A stretch of DNA of 64,000 nucleotides from positions 1 to 64,000 of the forward strand of contig JAFSMU010000012.1 of the NCBI GenBank assembly GCA_017447775.1, written 5' to 3'. This document shows, piece by piece, positions 8,808 to 16,495 of the stretch. Source of the stretch: Clostridia bacterium. GTDB lineage: Bacteria > Bacillota > Clostridia > Oscillospirales > CAG-272. The translations under genes and the position numbers were made by a program. Position 1 is the first letter of the stretch; each line of letters opens with the position of its first letter. The notes beneath the pieces were generated by a model. That model had not been told where the DNA came from and did not search any database. It was given only the letters and a program-made list of their open reading frames with translations.

Positions 8808-9058
8808 TCTTTATTTTCTTCGGCGGCTTTGATAAGGCGCTTTGCCTCGCGCTTGATTGCGATTTTCTTTTCGATCTTCTTTACCCAGCAAACGACAGCG
8901 ATTATCGCGCAGATCCCGCTTGCGACCATCAAAAGATCGACCCACGAAAACCTGACGGAAAATTCAAGGTCGTTTTTCTTCATACCCTCAAACGCGCGCC
9001 GAAACCCTTTTTTCATCATATCGGCCTCTCGGCTGATATCGGTGTATTCCATTTTCAT
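8795..9058 (-). CDS. Small single-pass membrane protein, function unknown
   Basis: The 87-residue product begins MKMEYTDISREAD and has one clear membrane segment (WVDLLMVASGICAIIAVVCWV, about residues 40-60). A lysine/glutamate-rich cytoplasmic tail follows (KKIEKKIAIKREAKRLIKAA). The start at 9058 is chosen because GGGAG lies 9 bases upstream; a longer in-frame reading is not supported. It is divergent from the sigma-factor fusion gene at 9291. Partnership between a membrane protein and an adjacent ECF sigma factor is common, but this one shows no zinc anti-sigma motif, so a link is speculative. Confidence 0.65.
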   Translation of the reverse strand: MKMEYTDISREADMMKKGFRRAFEGMKKNDLEFSVRFSWVDLLMVASGICAIIAVVCWVKKIEKKIAIKREAKRLIKAAEENKEKAL

Positions 9059-9167
9059 TTTTTGACGCTCCCTATATGGTCTGTGATTATTATTTGAAAA
9101 CGCGCGACATATATGCAAGTGCATTTTTTGAAAAAGAGGAAAAAAGAGATCAGGACGGACAAAACGA

Positions 9168-9196
9168 TTGCAAGGAAGAATGAAAAATGATATAAT
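9168..9196 (+). promoter_or_regulatory. Promoter of the first sigma-fusion gene
   Basis: TTGCAA (9168-9173), 17 bp, TATAAT (9191-9196), a vegetative-type promoter 95 bp before the ATG. The gene is therefore probably read by the housekeeping polymerase and not only by its own sigma. Confidence 0.7.
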
Positions 9197-9290
9197 AAAA
9201 CTGAAAAAAACGATTTTTTTCAAAAAACACGCTAACATTTCTTATTTTGCCGACACTTTACGGGTGAAAGCGCTTTTAAGAGGTCAAAAA

Positions 9291-10922
9291 ATGAAAAAAC
9301 AGGAGCTTATCAAACTGCTCGACCGCGAAATGCTCGACCGACTGTTCGGCTTTTGCTACGCAAGGACGAATAATTCGCACGAGGCGGAGGATCTGTCGTC
9401 CGACATTACGCTTGAAATACTGAAACAGGCGAAAACGGACGGCGAGATCGAAAACGCGGAGGCGTACGTCTGGCGCGTCGCGCACAATGTATACGCGAAA
9501 TATTCGGAAAAGCGGCGAGCGGAGCGCGAGCGCTCGTACGAAGGCGATGCTGACGAATATCTGAACAATATTGCCGATGAGGGAGTTTCGGACAGCGACG
9601 AGGAGGACTTAAAAAGCATTTTTCGCGCGATAGCATTTCTTGCGCGCTCGTACAGAGACGTGACGGTGGCGTTTTATCTCGACGCAAAGCCGACGGCGGT
9701 GATCGCGCGGGAGCTTGGCATCAGCGAAACGGCGGTGCGTCAGCGCTTGTTTTCTTCGAGAAACGAAATAAGAAATGAGGTAATGAATATGGATAAAATA
9801 CAAAAGCCGACATCTTTCGACCACATTGAATACGAGATCTGGGGAACAGGAAGTCCTGCTTGGAGCGATCCGAGAGAGGTATGCAACCGCGAGCTTTCGC
9901 TTCACATAATGTCGCTCTGCTCAAAAAAGCCGCGCACGGCAAAGGAGATTTCGGAAGAACTTAACGTGCCGATGATATACGTCGAGGACGAAATAAACAT
10001 TCTTCTCAGAGGGCAGTATGGCAGATACGGAGTTTTGCGCGAGGTGCAAAGCGGAAAATACGGAATGAACTTCGTCCTTCTCGACAGGGAGCAGACAAAG
10101 CGCGCGTGGGAAATAGTCGAAAGCCGCGTTCCGTTTATCTGCAAAACGGTAAGGGAGTTCATAGAAGAACATGAAAGCGAATATCTCGCCGTGCCGTTTA
10201 TAAACAAAAACGTCACGCTGAACGCTGTCATCTGGCAGCAGGTGCAGAACATCGGATATAATTTCATCCGTCAAGTCAAGAATATTCTTTCCGAAAAGTA
10301 TTTTCCGGGCGTTGAAATGCCGAAACGCGAGTTTTCGGTTTACGGATATGAAAATTTCGGCAAAAGTTGGTTCGGCGGCTGCGACAATGCTACGGCGCGT
10401 AACATTCTCGGACATTCCTTTGTGTATATATCAAATATATATAGCTACTCAAAAGAATTTCCGATCGAACCGCATTTCCACTGCGGTCTCAATCTTGCAA
10501 GAGACGAAAAACTGCAAATGGCTATCCGCGCTATAAACGGTCTTGATGCAAACTCGCTTACCGACGATGAGAAGGAAACGGCGGCAAAGGCGATCGAGGA
10601 AAACTACATCTACCGCGACGGCGACACGCTTTACACAAAATTCCTTGTGATGAACTACGAGGACGACGACGCGGCGGACAAGGTCTCCGACAAAATAGTT
10701 AAACTGTTCAGCGCTGAGGCGGAAAAAACGGCGGCGGAAATCGCATCGTTCATAAAAAAAGAACTGTCCGATTATCTTATCCCCGAGTATAAATTTGTCG
10801 CGGATATCGCCGCGATGCCCGTGCTTGAAACGCTTACGAAGGCGCTGATCGACGACGGCATACTTGAACCGCTGAAAGACAAATTCAACGCAGAAACGGT
10901 ATGGATGAGCGTAAAGAAATAA
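9291..10922 (+). CDS. ECF-type sigma factor fused to large C-terminal wHTH/sensor-like domain
   Basis: The first 160 residues are a sigma-70 group 4 factor: region 2 has LDRLFGFCYARTN, EAEDLSSDITLEIL and VWRVAHNVYAKY, and region 4 has AIARELGISETAVRQRLFSS. Residues 165-543 form an unusual extension. It begins with a winged-helix segment (TAKEISEELNVPMIYVEDEI), continues with a mixed region containing YGYENFGKSWFGG, and ends in long amphipathic helices. A second gene at 43506 has the same architecture and alignable landmarks. No anti-sigma gene is adjacent, so the extension may sense a signal or hold the sigma inactive. ATG 9291 is chosen over the longer frame because it starts the sigma domain proper, although the SD is weak (AAGAGGT). 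A possible internal start lies at the domain junction (9789). Confidence 0.85.
   Translation: MKKQELIKLLDREMLDRLFGFCYARTNNSHEAEDLSSDITLEILKQAKTDGEIENAEAYVWRVAHNVYAKYSEKRRAERERSYEGDADEYLNNIADEGVSDSDEEDLKSIFRAIAFLARSYRDVTVAFYLDAKPTAVIARELGISETAVRQRLFSSRNEIRNEVMNMDKIQKPTSFDHIEYEIWGTGSPAWSDPREVCNRELSLHIMSLCSKKPRTAKEISEELNVPMIYVEDEINILLRGQYGRYGVLREVQSGKYGMNFVLLDREQTKRAWEIVESRVPFICKTVREFIEEHESEYLAVPFINKNVTLNAVIWQQVQNIGYNFIRQVKNILSEKYFPGVEMPKREFSVYGYENFGKSWFGGCDNATARNILGHSFVYISNIYSYSKEFPIEPHFHCGLNLARDEKLQMAIRAINGLDANSLTDDEKETAAKAIEENYIYRDGDTLYTKFLVMNYEDDDAADKVSDKIVKLFSAEAEKTAAEIASFIKKELSDYLIPEYKFVADIAAMPVLETLTKALIDDGILEPLKDKFNAETVWMSVKK
9777..9791 (+). promoter_or_regulatory. Internal ribosome site and ATG at sigma/sensor junction
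   Basis: GAGGT at 9777-9781 is followed, 7 bases later, by the in-frame ATG at 9789 (Met167), with another ATG at 9783. It falls precisely between sigma region 4 and the C-terminal domain. The paralogue at 43506 has the same arrangement. Use as a translation start is inferred. Confidence 0.5.
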
Positions 10923-10924
10923 AT

Positions 10925-10951
10925 AAAAAAAGCGCCCGCGGGCGCTTTTTT
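10925..10951. terminator. Bidirectional terminator
   Basis: AAAAAAAGCGCCCGCGGGCGCTTTTTT follows the sigma-fusion gene and ends at the convergent MATE gene. Confidence 0.88.
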
Positions 10952-12359
10952 ATTCGGCTTTTGCCGGCTTTTCTTCGTTTTCGACGATGTTGTTTACCCA
11001 CACGCCTTTTTTGACAAGGATTATTCCGACGACGGCCTTTATCATATCAAGCCCGACGACCGAGGCGTACACAGCGACGATAGGCAGTCCCGTGAAGTAC
11101 GAAAGGATAAACGCCGTCGGCACAGCGAGCACCCAAACGAAAACGCTGTCAAACAAGAAAGTGATGAACGTTTTTCCGCCCGCGCGGAGCGTATAGTAGC
11201 AAGCGTGGCACGTCGCGCTGACGGGCAGAAAGATTGCGCCGACGATGATAAAGCTTGAAGCAAGCGCTTTTACGCTATCCGACGTTTCGTAAATATTCGG
11301 GAAGAACGTCGAGCAAGCGGCGTAAACGCCGCCGACGACTATCGCAAGCACGAACACAAGCGCTATCATCTTGCGCGCCGCGTCCCGCGCCTCGTCTACC
11401 TTCCCCGCCCCGAGCGAGTGACCGACGATAATTCCGACCGTTGTCGAAAGCGCAAAAATCGCCACGTTGAACACGTTATACAGCGTGTTCGTTATGCTTA
11501 TCGCCGCCATAACGTCAAGCGAGCGAACGGAATAGCACTGTGCAAGCGTCGCCATGCCCGCCGACCATAGCGTTTCGTTGAGAAGCAGCGGCAGGCCGCG
11601 CCACGAAATCGATTTGAACAGGGCAAACGGAATGAATATCTTTCTATACAGCCCCTGCGCGAATAAAAACTTTTTCTTCGCCTTGACGTGCGTCGTTATC
11701 GCGATTATCAGTATTTCCACAACGCGCGAGATGCCCGTCGCTATCGCCGCGCCCTCAACGCCCATCGCCGGGAAGCCGAGGTTGCCGTAAATGAGTATCC
11801 AGTTGAACGCGAGATTGACAAACACTGCGACGATCCCCGCCGTCATCGGCAGCACCGTTTCGCCCGTTTCGCGCAGCGTGCTTGCGTAGCACTGGGACAG
11901 CACGAAAGGCAGGAAGGTGAACATAATTACCCGCGTGTATTTCAGCCCGTATTCAAGCGAAGCCTCAGCGTCAAGAACGTCGCCCTCGCCGCGAAGGTAA
12001 AGCATTATAAGGTCCTTGCCGAACACCGAGAACACGACCGTCCCGATCACGACAAGAACAGCGCATATTATCAGCTTGAAGCGGAACGAATTGCGAACGC
12101 CTTCAGTGTCCCCTTTTCCGTGGAACTGCGCGCCGAATATTCCCGCGCCCGAAAGCGCGCCGAACACCGCGAGGTTGAACACGAAAATAAGCTGGTTCGC
12201 CGCGGAAACGCCCGTCATCTGAGCCTGCCCCACGCGCCCGATCATAATATTGTCGAGCATACTGACGAAGTTGGTAATGCCGTTTTGCAGCATTATCGGC
12301 AGAGCGATGGCAAGCGCCAATTTGTAAAACTGCTTTGTTCCTATGTATTTCTTCAGCAT
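10950..12359 (-). CDS. MATE family efflux transporter
   Basis: This 469-residue protein has the twelve hydrophobic segments expected of MATE exporters. It opens with LALAIALPIMLQNGITNFVSMLDNIMIGRVG and carries the repeated half-signature in the second bundle (ALSTTVGIIVGHSLGAGKVDEARD). These proteins export drugs or metabolites with Na+ or H+ coupling at the plasma membrane. The gene is monocistronic, with its own TTGACT-17-TATAAT promoter, and is divergent from a GNAT gene. The substrate is unknown. Confidence 0.9.
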   Translation of the reverse strand: MLKKYIGTKQFYKLALAIALPIMLQNGITNFVSMLDNIMIGRVGQAQMTGVSAANQLIFVFNLAVFGALSGAGIFGAQFHGKGDTEGVRNSFRFKLIICAVLVVIGTVVFSVFGKDLIMLYLRGEGDVLDAEASLEYGLKYTRVIMFTFLPFVLSQCYASTLRETGETVLPMTAGIVAVFVNLAFNWILIYGNLGFPAMGVEGAAIATGISRVVEILIIAITTHVKAKKKFLFAQGLYRKIFIPFALFKSISWRGLPLLLNETLWSAGMATLAQCYSVRSLDVMAAISITNTLYNVFNVAIFALSTTVGIIVGHSLGAGKVDEARDAARKMIALVFVLAIVVGGVYAACSTFFPNIYETSDSVKALASSFIIVGAIFLPVSATCHACYYTLRAGGKTFITFLFDSVFVWVLAVPTAFILSYFTGLPIVAVYASVVGLDMIKAVVGIILVKKGVWVNNIVENEEKPAKAE

Positions 12360-12392
12360 TTTTTCACCGATTATAAATAGATTGACTTAACT

Positions 12393-12421
12393 ATTATATA
12401 TATTTATGTGCGAAAAGTCAA
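12393..12421 (-). promoter_or_regulatory. Promoter of MATE gene
   Basis: The minus strand shows TTGACT (12421-12416), a 17-bp spacer and TATAAT (12398-12393). Confidence 0.75.
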
Positions 12422-12439
12422 GACGAAATACGATAAAAC

Positions 12440-12467
12440 TTGACATTTGTCAAAGTTGTGATATACT
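12440..12467 (+). promoter_or_regulatory. GNAT promoter with palindrome over the -35
   Basis: TTGACA (12440-12445), 16 bp, TATACT (12462-12467). The -35 is the left arm of TTGACATTTGTCAA (6-bp arms, 12440-12453), a candidate operator. Confidence 0.7.
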
Positions 12468-12497
12468 TAACATAAACAGTCGGGAAAGAGGTGCAAA

Positions 12498-12959
12498 ATG
12501 AACATAAGGAGAGCCGAAAGGGGCGACATTCCCGCCGTGTTGCGTCTGCTTGAACAGGTAAACCTTATCCATGCCGCGGCGCGTCCGGACCTGTTCAATA
12601 TTGCGACAAAATATGACGCGGCGGAGCTTGATGAAATATTTAAAACCGAAAATACGCCCGTTTTCGTGGCGGACGACGGTGCGGTTTTGGGGTATGTGTT
12701 CTGCATAATTAAAAAGACGGAAAACAGTCGCTTGCAAAAAAACGCAAAAACGCTCTATATAGACGATCTGTGCGTTGACGAATCGGCACGCGGCAAGGGC
12801 ATTGGCGGCAGGTTGTTTGAATACGTCGAAAGCTTTGGAAAAAGCGTCGGCTGCGACAGCATAACGCTTAACGTATGGGAGCAGAACACCGCGGCACGCC
12901 GATTTTACGACGCGTGCGGCATGACGCCTCAAAAAACCACGATGGAAAAAAAGATATAA
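12498..12959 (+). CDS. GNAT family N-acetyltransferase
   Basis: The 153-residue protein is a compact GNAT fold. It begins MNIRRAERGDIPAVLRLL and has the acetyl-CoA pyrophosphate loop in DESARGKGIGGRLFEYV (R/QxxGxG/A). It ends with the typical NVWEQNTAARRFYDACGM segment. GNAT enzymes of this class acetylate amino groups of small molecules or proteins. AGAGGTG precedes the ATG. The short intergenic space with the divergent MATE exporter allows shared control, but the substrate cannot be predicted. Confidence 0.88.
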   Translation: MNIRRAERGDIPAVLRLLEQVNLIHAAARPDLFNIATKYDAAELDEIFKTENTPVFVADDGAVLGYVFCIIKKTENSRLQKNAKTLYIDDLCVDESARGKGIGGRLFEYVESFGKSVGCDSITLNVWEQNTAARRFYDACGMTPQKTTMEKKI

Positions 12960-13061
12960 AGATATAAATAAAGTAAATAATGCCACATTGCTCATTTATC
13001 AAAAGTATCGTGAAAAACAAATTGATTTTCGCCATTTTATCTATTTTGGAGGTGGATCGTT

Positions 13062-13898
13062 TTGAGTTCAAAATCTCGAAAAAACACGCATAAATCGCGC
13101 ATACCGCCTCTTTCGTTTGCCGACAAATTCTTTTACAGGGCGGCGATCGTGTTTTCCGTGGCTTTTTCTTTTGCGCTTTTCGCCGTGTTTGGACTGCTCC
13201 GTGATAAAATAGCGTTCTCAGATCCCGATACCGTTGCGTTTTCGTCACATTCAAGCGAGCTTTTCGAGATACCGTTTATTTTGTTTGTTATGTTAAGCGC
13301 CATCACCTTTTTCGGGTCTAAAATGGCGGGCAGAAAAGCCGTTTTCGGAAACAAAAAAGTCGAATACGGAAAAGAGCCGTGGGACAAAAGCGTTTATCCG
13401 TTTTTTGACAAGCGAAGGAAAACTTTATATGTAAAACCGTCGGCAAAAAGATTTTCAAAGTGGGTTATATCCGTTTGGCTTATCGCTTTATGTGTTACGT
13501 TGCTCCTTTTGCCGCTCAGCTTTTTCGGACACGATAGCCTAAAACAAAATGATAATGTTGTCAGCCATAATTTATTCGGCGAAAAAAGCGATAAGGCTTA
13601 CACCGTCGCCGACTTTTCTTCTTTGACGATAATGACTCGCTTTGACTTCAATCCAAGAGGATGGAGTCACTGGGAATTCGCCGTTAAAATAAAAATGAGC
13701 GACGGCCGTGTCTTCGATTTTAACAACTACGACTTTCACGGAAATGACAACGCTCTTGAAAAAATGCTTGAAATAAAATCTCGTTTTGCGCCCGATAAGA
13801 TCACGTTCATAGGATCTGAAAACATAAATGAAACCGCCAAATCGTGCATGCTGAACGAAGAACAGACAACTCTTCTGAAAGAGATTTTTTCACAGTAA
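13062..13898 (+). CDS. Membrane protein of unknown function (TTG start)
   Basis: This 278-residue protein has three hydrophobic segments: FFYRAAIVFSVAFSFALFAV (about 25-50), IPFILFVMLSAITFFGS (about 70-88) and WVISVWLIALCVTLLLLPLS (about 135-158). A soluble C-terminal half of about 110 residues follows, with beta-rich sequence. The start is TTG at 13062, supported by a strong GGAGGTGG 8 bases upstream and the absence of a competing ATG. The N-terminus is basic, suggesting a cytoplasmic side. Nothing diagnostic of a known family was recognised, and the flanking genes give no clear functional hint. Confidence 0.7.
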   Translation: MSSKSRKNTHKSRIPPLSFADKFFYRAAIVFSVAFSFALFAVFGLLRDKIAFSDPDTVAFSSHSSELFEIPFILFVMLSAITFFGSKMAGRKAVFGNKKVEYGKEPWDKSVYPFFDKRRKTLYVKPSAKRFSKWVISVWLIALCVTLLLLPLSFFGHDSLKQNDNVVSHNLFGEKSDKAYTVADFSSLTIMTRFDFNPRGWSHWEFAVKIKMSDGRVFDFNNYDFHGNDNALEKMLEIKSRFAPDKITFIGSENINETAKSCMLNEEQTTLLKEIFSQ

Positions 13899-13941
13899 AA
13901 GCATAAAACACAACCGTCATAAAAATATACCGTATTAATCG

Positions 13942-13967
13942 AAAAAAGCGCCCGTGGGCGCTTTTTT
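13942..13967. terminator. Bidirectional terminator
   Basis: AAAAAAGCGCCC-GT-GGGCGCTTTTTT lies between the unknown membrane gene and the convergent nifU-like gene. Confidence 0.85.
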
Positions 13968-14398
13968 CAGTCTTCGCAGTGTTCGCAGGAGTTGATACCG
14001 GCAAACATTTCGGGATCGTACGCTATTCCCTTTTTGTCGTAGTAGTCCTTGACGGCGGCCTTTACGGCTTCCTCGGCAAGCACGGAACAGTGAATTTTGT
14101 GCGCCGGAAGTCCGTCGAGCGCCTCAACGACAGCCTTGTTTGAAAGCTCAAGCGCCTGGTCGACAGTCTTGCCCTTGATCATCTCCGTCGCCATCGAGCT
14201 TGTGGCGATGGCGGAGCCGCACCCGAATGTGTTGAATTTTACGTCGGTGATGACGCCGTTATCGTCGATTTTAAGATACATCCGCATAATGTCGCCGCAT
14301 TTTGCGTTGCCTACCTCGCCGATGCCATCGGCGTTATCTATCTTGCCGACGTTGCGCGGATTTTTGAAATGGTCCATTACTTTTTCGCTATATAACAT
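13967..14398 (-). CDS. NifU/IscU-type iron-sulfur scaffold protein
   Basis: The 143-residue protein starts with MLYSEKVMDHFKNPRNVG, typical of IscU/NifU N-terminal domains. It keeps the three cluster-ligating cysteines in NAKCGDIM, FNTFGCGSAIA and KIHCSVLAEEA, plus the conserved Asp of CGD. A C-terminal CEHCED adds extra cysteines. It receives sulfur from the upstream cysteine desulfurase, with which it overlaps by 11 bases, and assembles Fe-S clusters in the cytoplasm. The order rrf2-nifS-nifU is the common Clostridial Fe-S operon. Confidence 0.93.
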   Translation of the reverse strand: MLYSEKVMDHFKNPRNVGKIDNADGIGEVGNAKCGDIMRMYLKIDDNGVITDVKFNTFGCGSAIATSSMATEMIKGKTVDQALELSNKAVVEALDGLPAHKIHCSVLAEEAVKAAVKDYYDKKGIAYDPEMFAGINSCEHCED

Positions 14399-15575
14399 GT
14401 TTTCTTTCCCCCTTGCAAAGTTCGTCCCAAACGGGCGACATATTTCTCAAATACTCAACGACCTCGGGCACTTTTTCGATTATATACTCGATCTCCTCAG
14501 GTGTGTTTTCCTCGCTGAGCGACAGCCTGAGCGAGCCGTGCGCTACCTCGTGCGGAAGGCCTATGGCAAGCAGAACGTGGCTTGGATCAAGCGAGCCCGA
14601 CGTGCAGGCGGAGCCTGACGATGCCTCGATCCCCTTCATATCGAGAAGAAGCAGAAGCGACTCGCCCTCGATGCCCTCAAAGCACATATTGACGTTGCCG
14701 GGCAGGCGATGCTCAACGTCGCCGTTGACGACGGAATGAGGTATCCTCGACAGCCCCTCGATAAGCCTGTCGCGCATTTTTGTCAGCTTCTCGCTGTTTT
14801 TCTGCATATTGTCGCACGCGTATTCAAGCGCCGCCGCCATACCGGAAATAGCCGGGACGTTCTCCGTTCCCGCGCGCTTGCCGCGCTCCTGCGCGCCGCC
14901 CTCGATCAGCGTTTGAAGGAATATTCCCTTTTTGCAGTACAGAGCGCCGACGCCCTTGGGCCCGTGGAACTTATGCGCCGAAAGCGAGAGCATATCTATA
15001 TTCATCGCTCCGACGTCGATCGGCAGATGACCGACAGCCTGAACGGCGTCGGTGTGGAAAAGCACTCCGTGCCGGCGGCAAACGGCGCCGATCTCGGCTA
15101 TCGGCTCGATCGTTCCGATCTCGTTGTTGGCAAACATCACGCTCACAAGCACGGTGTCATCCCTTATCGCCGCCTCGACCTGATCGGGCGTAACGATGCC
15201 CGATTTATGAACGTCGAGAAGCTCGACCTCAAAGCCCTGCTTTTTCAGCTTGCTTAGCGTATGAAGCACGGCATGATGCTCGAATTTTGTAGATATGATG
15301 TGCTTTTTGCCTTTTTTTGCGCCGAGCGTTGCGGCACTTATGATCGCCTGATTGTCCGCCTCGCTGCCGCCCGACGTAAAGTACAGCTCGCTCGGGGCGC
15401 AGCCGAGGTATTTCGCCATTTTCTCGCGCGCCGCCGTGAGTTTTTCGTTTGCAAGCTGCCCCGTTGTGTGAAGGCTTGACGCATTGCCGAAAGTTTCGTC
15501 CATACATTTTATCATTTCGTCGCGCGCAGCTTTGCACATCCTTGTCGTTGCTGCGTTGTCCGCATATACAAACAT
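14388..15575 (-). CDS. Cysteine desulfurase (NifS/IscS type)
   Basis: This 395-residue, PLP-dependent, class V aminotransferase-fold enzyme converts cysteine to alanine and persulfide. Seen are YADNAATTRM at the N-terminus, the PLP-lysine motif SLSAHKFHGPKGVGALY, and the active-site cysteine loop ASSGSACTSGSLDPSHV near residue 325. The C-terminal RLSLSEENT is also conserved. It is the central gene of the rrf2-nifS-nifU operon and supplies sulfur to the NifU-like scaffold downstream. Confidence 0.95.
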   Translation of the reverse strand: MFVYADNAATTRMCKAARDEMIKCMDETFGNASSLHTTGQLANEKLTAAREKMAKYLGCAPSELYFTSGGSEADNQAIISAATLGAKKGKKHIISTKFEHHAVLHTLSKLKKQGFEVELLDVHKSGIVTPDQVEAAIRDDTVLVSVMFANNEIGTIEPIAEIGAVCRRHGVLFHTDAVQAVGHLPIDVGAMNIDMLSLSAHKFHGPKGVGALYCKKGIFLQTLIEGGAQERGKRAGTENVPAISGMAAALEYACDNMQKNSEKLTKMRDRLIEGLSRIPHSVVNGDVEHRLPGNVNMCFEGIEGESLLLLLDMKGIEASSGSACTSGSLDPSHVLLAIGLPHEVAHGSLRLSLSEENTPEEIEYIIEKVPEVVEYLRNMSPVWDELCKGERKHVI

Positions 15576-15618
15576 TTATATCACTTCCTTAAATTTACAT
15601 ATTTACATATTTGAATAT

Positions 15619-16020
15619 TTATATTTTTCCGTCGATTATATCTTCCAGCGTAACGCCGCCGAGATACCCCTCTATGACCGAATCGAGCTTCTGCCAAAGC
15701 GGAAGCGTCACGCACTCGCGCGAGCGCTCGCACCCGCTGTCGATGCACGCAACAGGCGCAAGCGTACCCTCTGTCAGAACGAGTATTTCGTTTGCGGTGT
15801 AATCCTTCGGCGCGCGCGCCAACTTGTACCCGCCCGCTTTGCCGCGGTAGCTTTCCACAAAGCCGGCTTTGTTAAGCATTGCGATTATCGCTTCAAGATA
15901 TTTCATCGATATATTCTGCCTTTCGGCTATGTCGCGAAGCGACACGGGCGCTTCCCCGCCGCATTTGGCAAGGTCTATCATCACGCGAAGCGCGTACCGC
16001 CCTTTTGTCGAAATCATCAT
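15619..16020 (-). CDS. Rrf2/IscR-type regulator of Fe-S operon
   Basis: The 133-residue protein begins MMISTKGRYALRVMIDLA and has the Rrf2 winged helix (VSLRDIAERQNISMKYLEAI, wing GKAGGYKLAR). A cysteine cluster near residues 90-103 (CIDSGCERSREC) matches the position where IscR binds its [2Fe-2S] cluster. It leads the nifS-nifU operon, so it probably senses cluster status and represses its own operon. An 8-bp inverted repeat surrounds the -10 of the operon promoter. Its effect on other promoters is unknown. Confidence 0.9.
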   Translation of the reverse strand: MMISTKGRYALRVMIDLAKCGGEAPVSLRDIAERQNISMKYLEAIIAMLNKAGFVESYRGKAGGYKLARAPKDYTANEILVLTEGTLAPVACIDSGCERSRECVTLPLWQKLDSVIEGYLGGVTLEDIIDGKI

Positions 16021-16033
16021 TTTTGCTCACCTC

Positions 16034-16070
16034 TTAATTCCTATTATACCACAAGGAATTAAAAAATCAA
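16034..16070 (-). promoter_or_regulatory. Promoter and inverted-repeat operator of Rrf2 operon
   Basis: The minus strand shows TTGATT (16070-16065), 16 bp, TATAAT (16048-16043). The -10 is flanked by TTAATTCC (16034-16041) and GGAATTAA (16055-16062), an 8-bp perfect inverted repeat well placed for Rrf2 autorepression. Confidence 0.7.
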
Positions 16071-16093
16071 TACCAAAATCAAAAAAAGCAAAT

Positions 16094-16121
16094 AAAAAAA
16101 GCGGCCTGCGCCGCTTTTTTT
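16094..16121 (-). terminator. Terminator of small membrane-protein gene
   Basis: AAAAAAAGCGGC-CTGC-GCCGCTTTTTTT lies 4 bases beyond the stop codon of the gene at 16126-16362. Confidence 0.8.
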
Positions 16122-16125
16122 CGCG

Positions 16126-16362
16126 TCAATCGTTGAACCAGAACGGTTTGCCTTTGAGGATGACCCAGATAATGTCGAGTATCCACATAAAGAACGCGCC
16201 GGGTACGATAGTCAGAACACCGAGGACGATTTTGAGAACGTCGCCGCTTTCGATGCCTTTGAGAAGTTTATATACCGACCAGATAATATCAAGCGCCGGT
16301 ATGCAGAAAATGAGCTTGACTATAAACGGAAGTCCCTCAAGTGCCTTTGTAAACTCTTTCAT
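16126..16362 (-). CDS. Small two-pass membrane protein, unknown function
   Basis: The 78-residue product has two hydrophobic stretches (PFIVKLIFCIPALDIIWSV and LGVLTIVPGAFFMWILDIIWVIL) and ends KPFWFND. The start at 16362 follows GGGAGGG by 6 bases; an upstream in-frame Met lacks a ribosome site. It has its own promoter (16400-16427, minus) and terminator and is therefore a single-gene unit. The second half faintly recalls short stress-induced membrane proteins of the Pmp3 type, but this is not secure. Confidence 0.7.
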   Translation of the reverse strand: MKEFTKALEGLPFIVKLIFCIPALDIIWSVYKLLKGIESGDVLKIVLGVLTIVPGAFFMWILDIIWVILKGKPFWFND

Positions 16363-16399
16363 AATTTCCCTCCCAAAAAATATTTTTGTGGTTACTTTC

Positions 16400-16427
16400 A
16401 TTATACATCTTTTTTATCAAAAATCAA
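16400..16427 (-). promoter_or_regulatory. Promoter of small membrane-protein gene
   Basis: The minus strand shows TTGATT (16427-16422), 16 bp, TATAAT (16405-16400). Confidence 0.65.
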
Positions 16428-16468
16428 TACCTACGGGCAAAAAACGGAGATTTTTGATAATAAATGAC

Positions 16469-16492
16469 AAAGCCGGCGTCATGCCGGCTTTT
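16469..16492 (-). terminator. Hairpin after endonuclease/phosphatase gene
   Basis: AAAGCCGGC/GCCGGCTTT lies 4 bases beyond the stop codon of the gene at 16496-17581. The following T-tract is weak on this strand. Confidence 0.6.
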
Positions 16493-16495
16493 GTG

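Noticed and set aside
9059-9290. Upstream extension of the sigma-fusion ORF to 9168
   Set aside because: The extension overlaps the promoter at 9168-9196 and encodes no sigma-like sequence.
11688-12380. Plus-strand ORF of 230 codons antisense to the MATE gene
   Set aside because: Highly charged His/Arg-rich translation, typical of a wrong strand, with no initiation signal.
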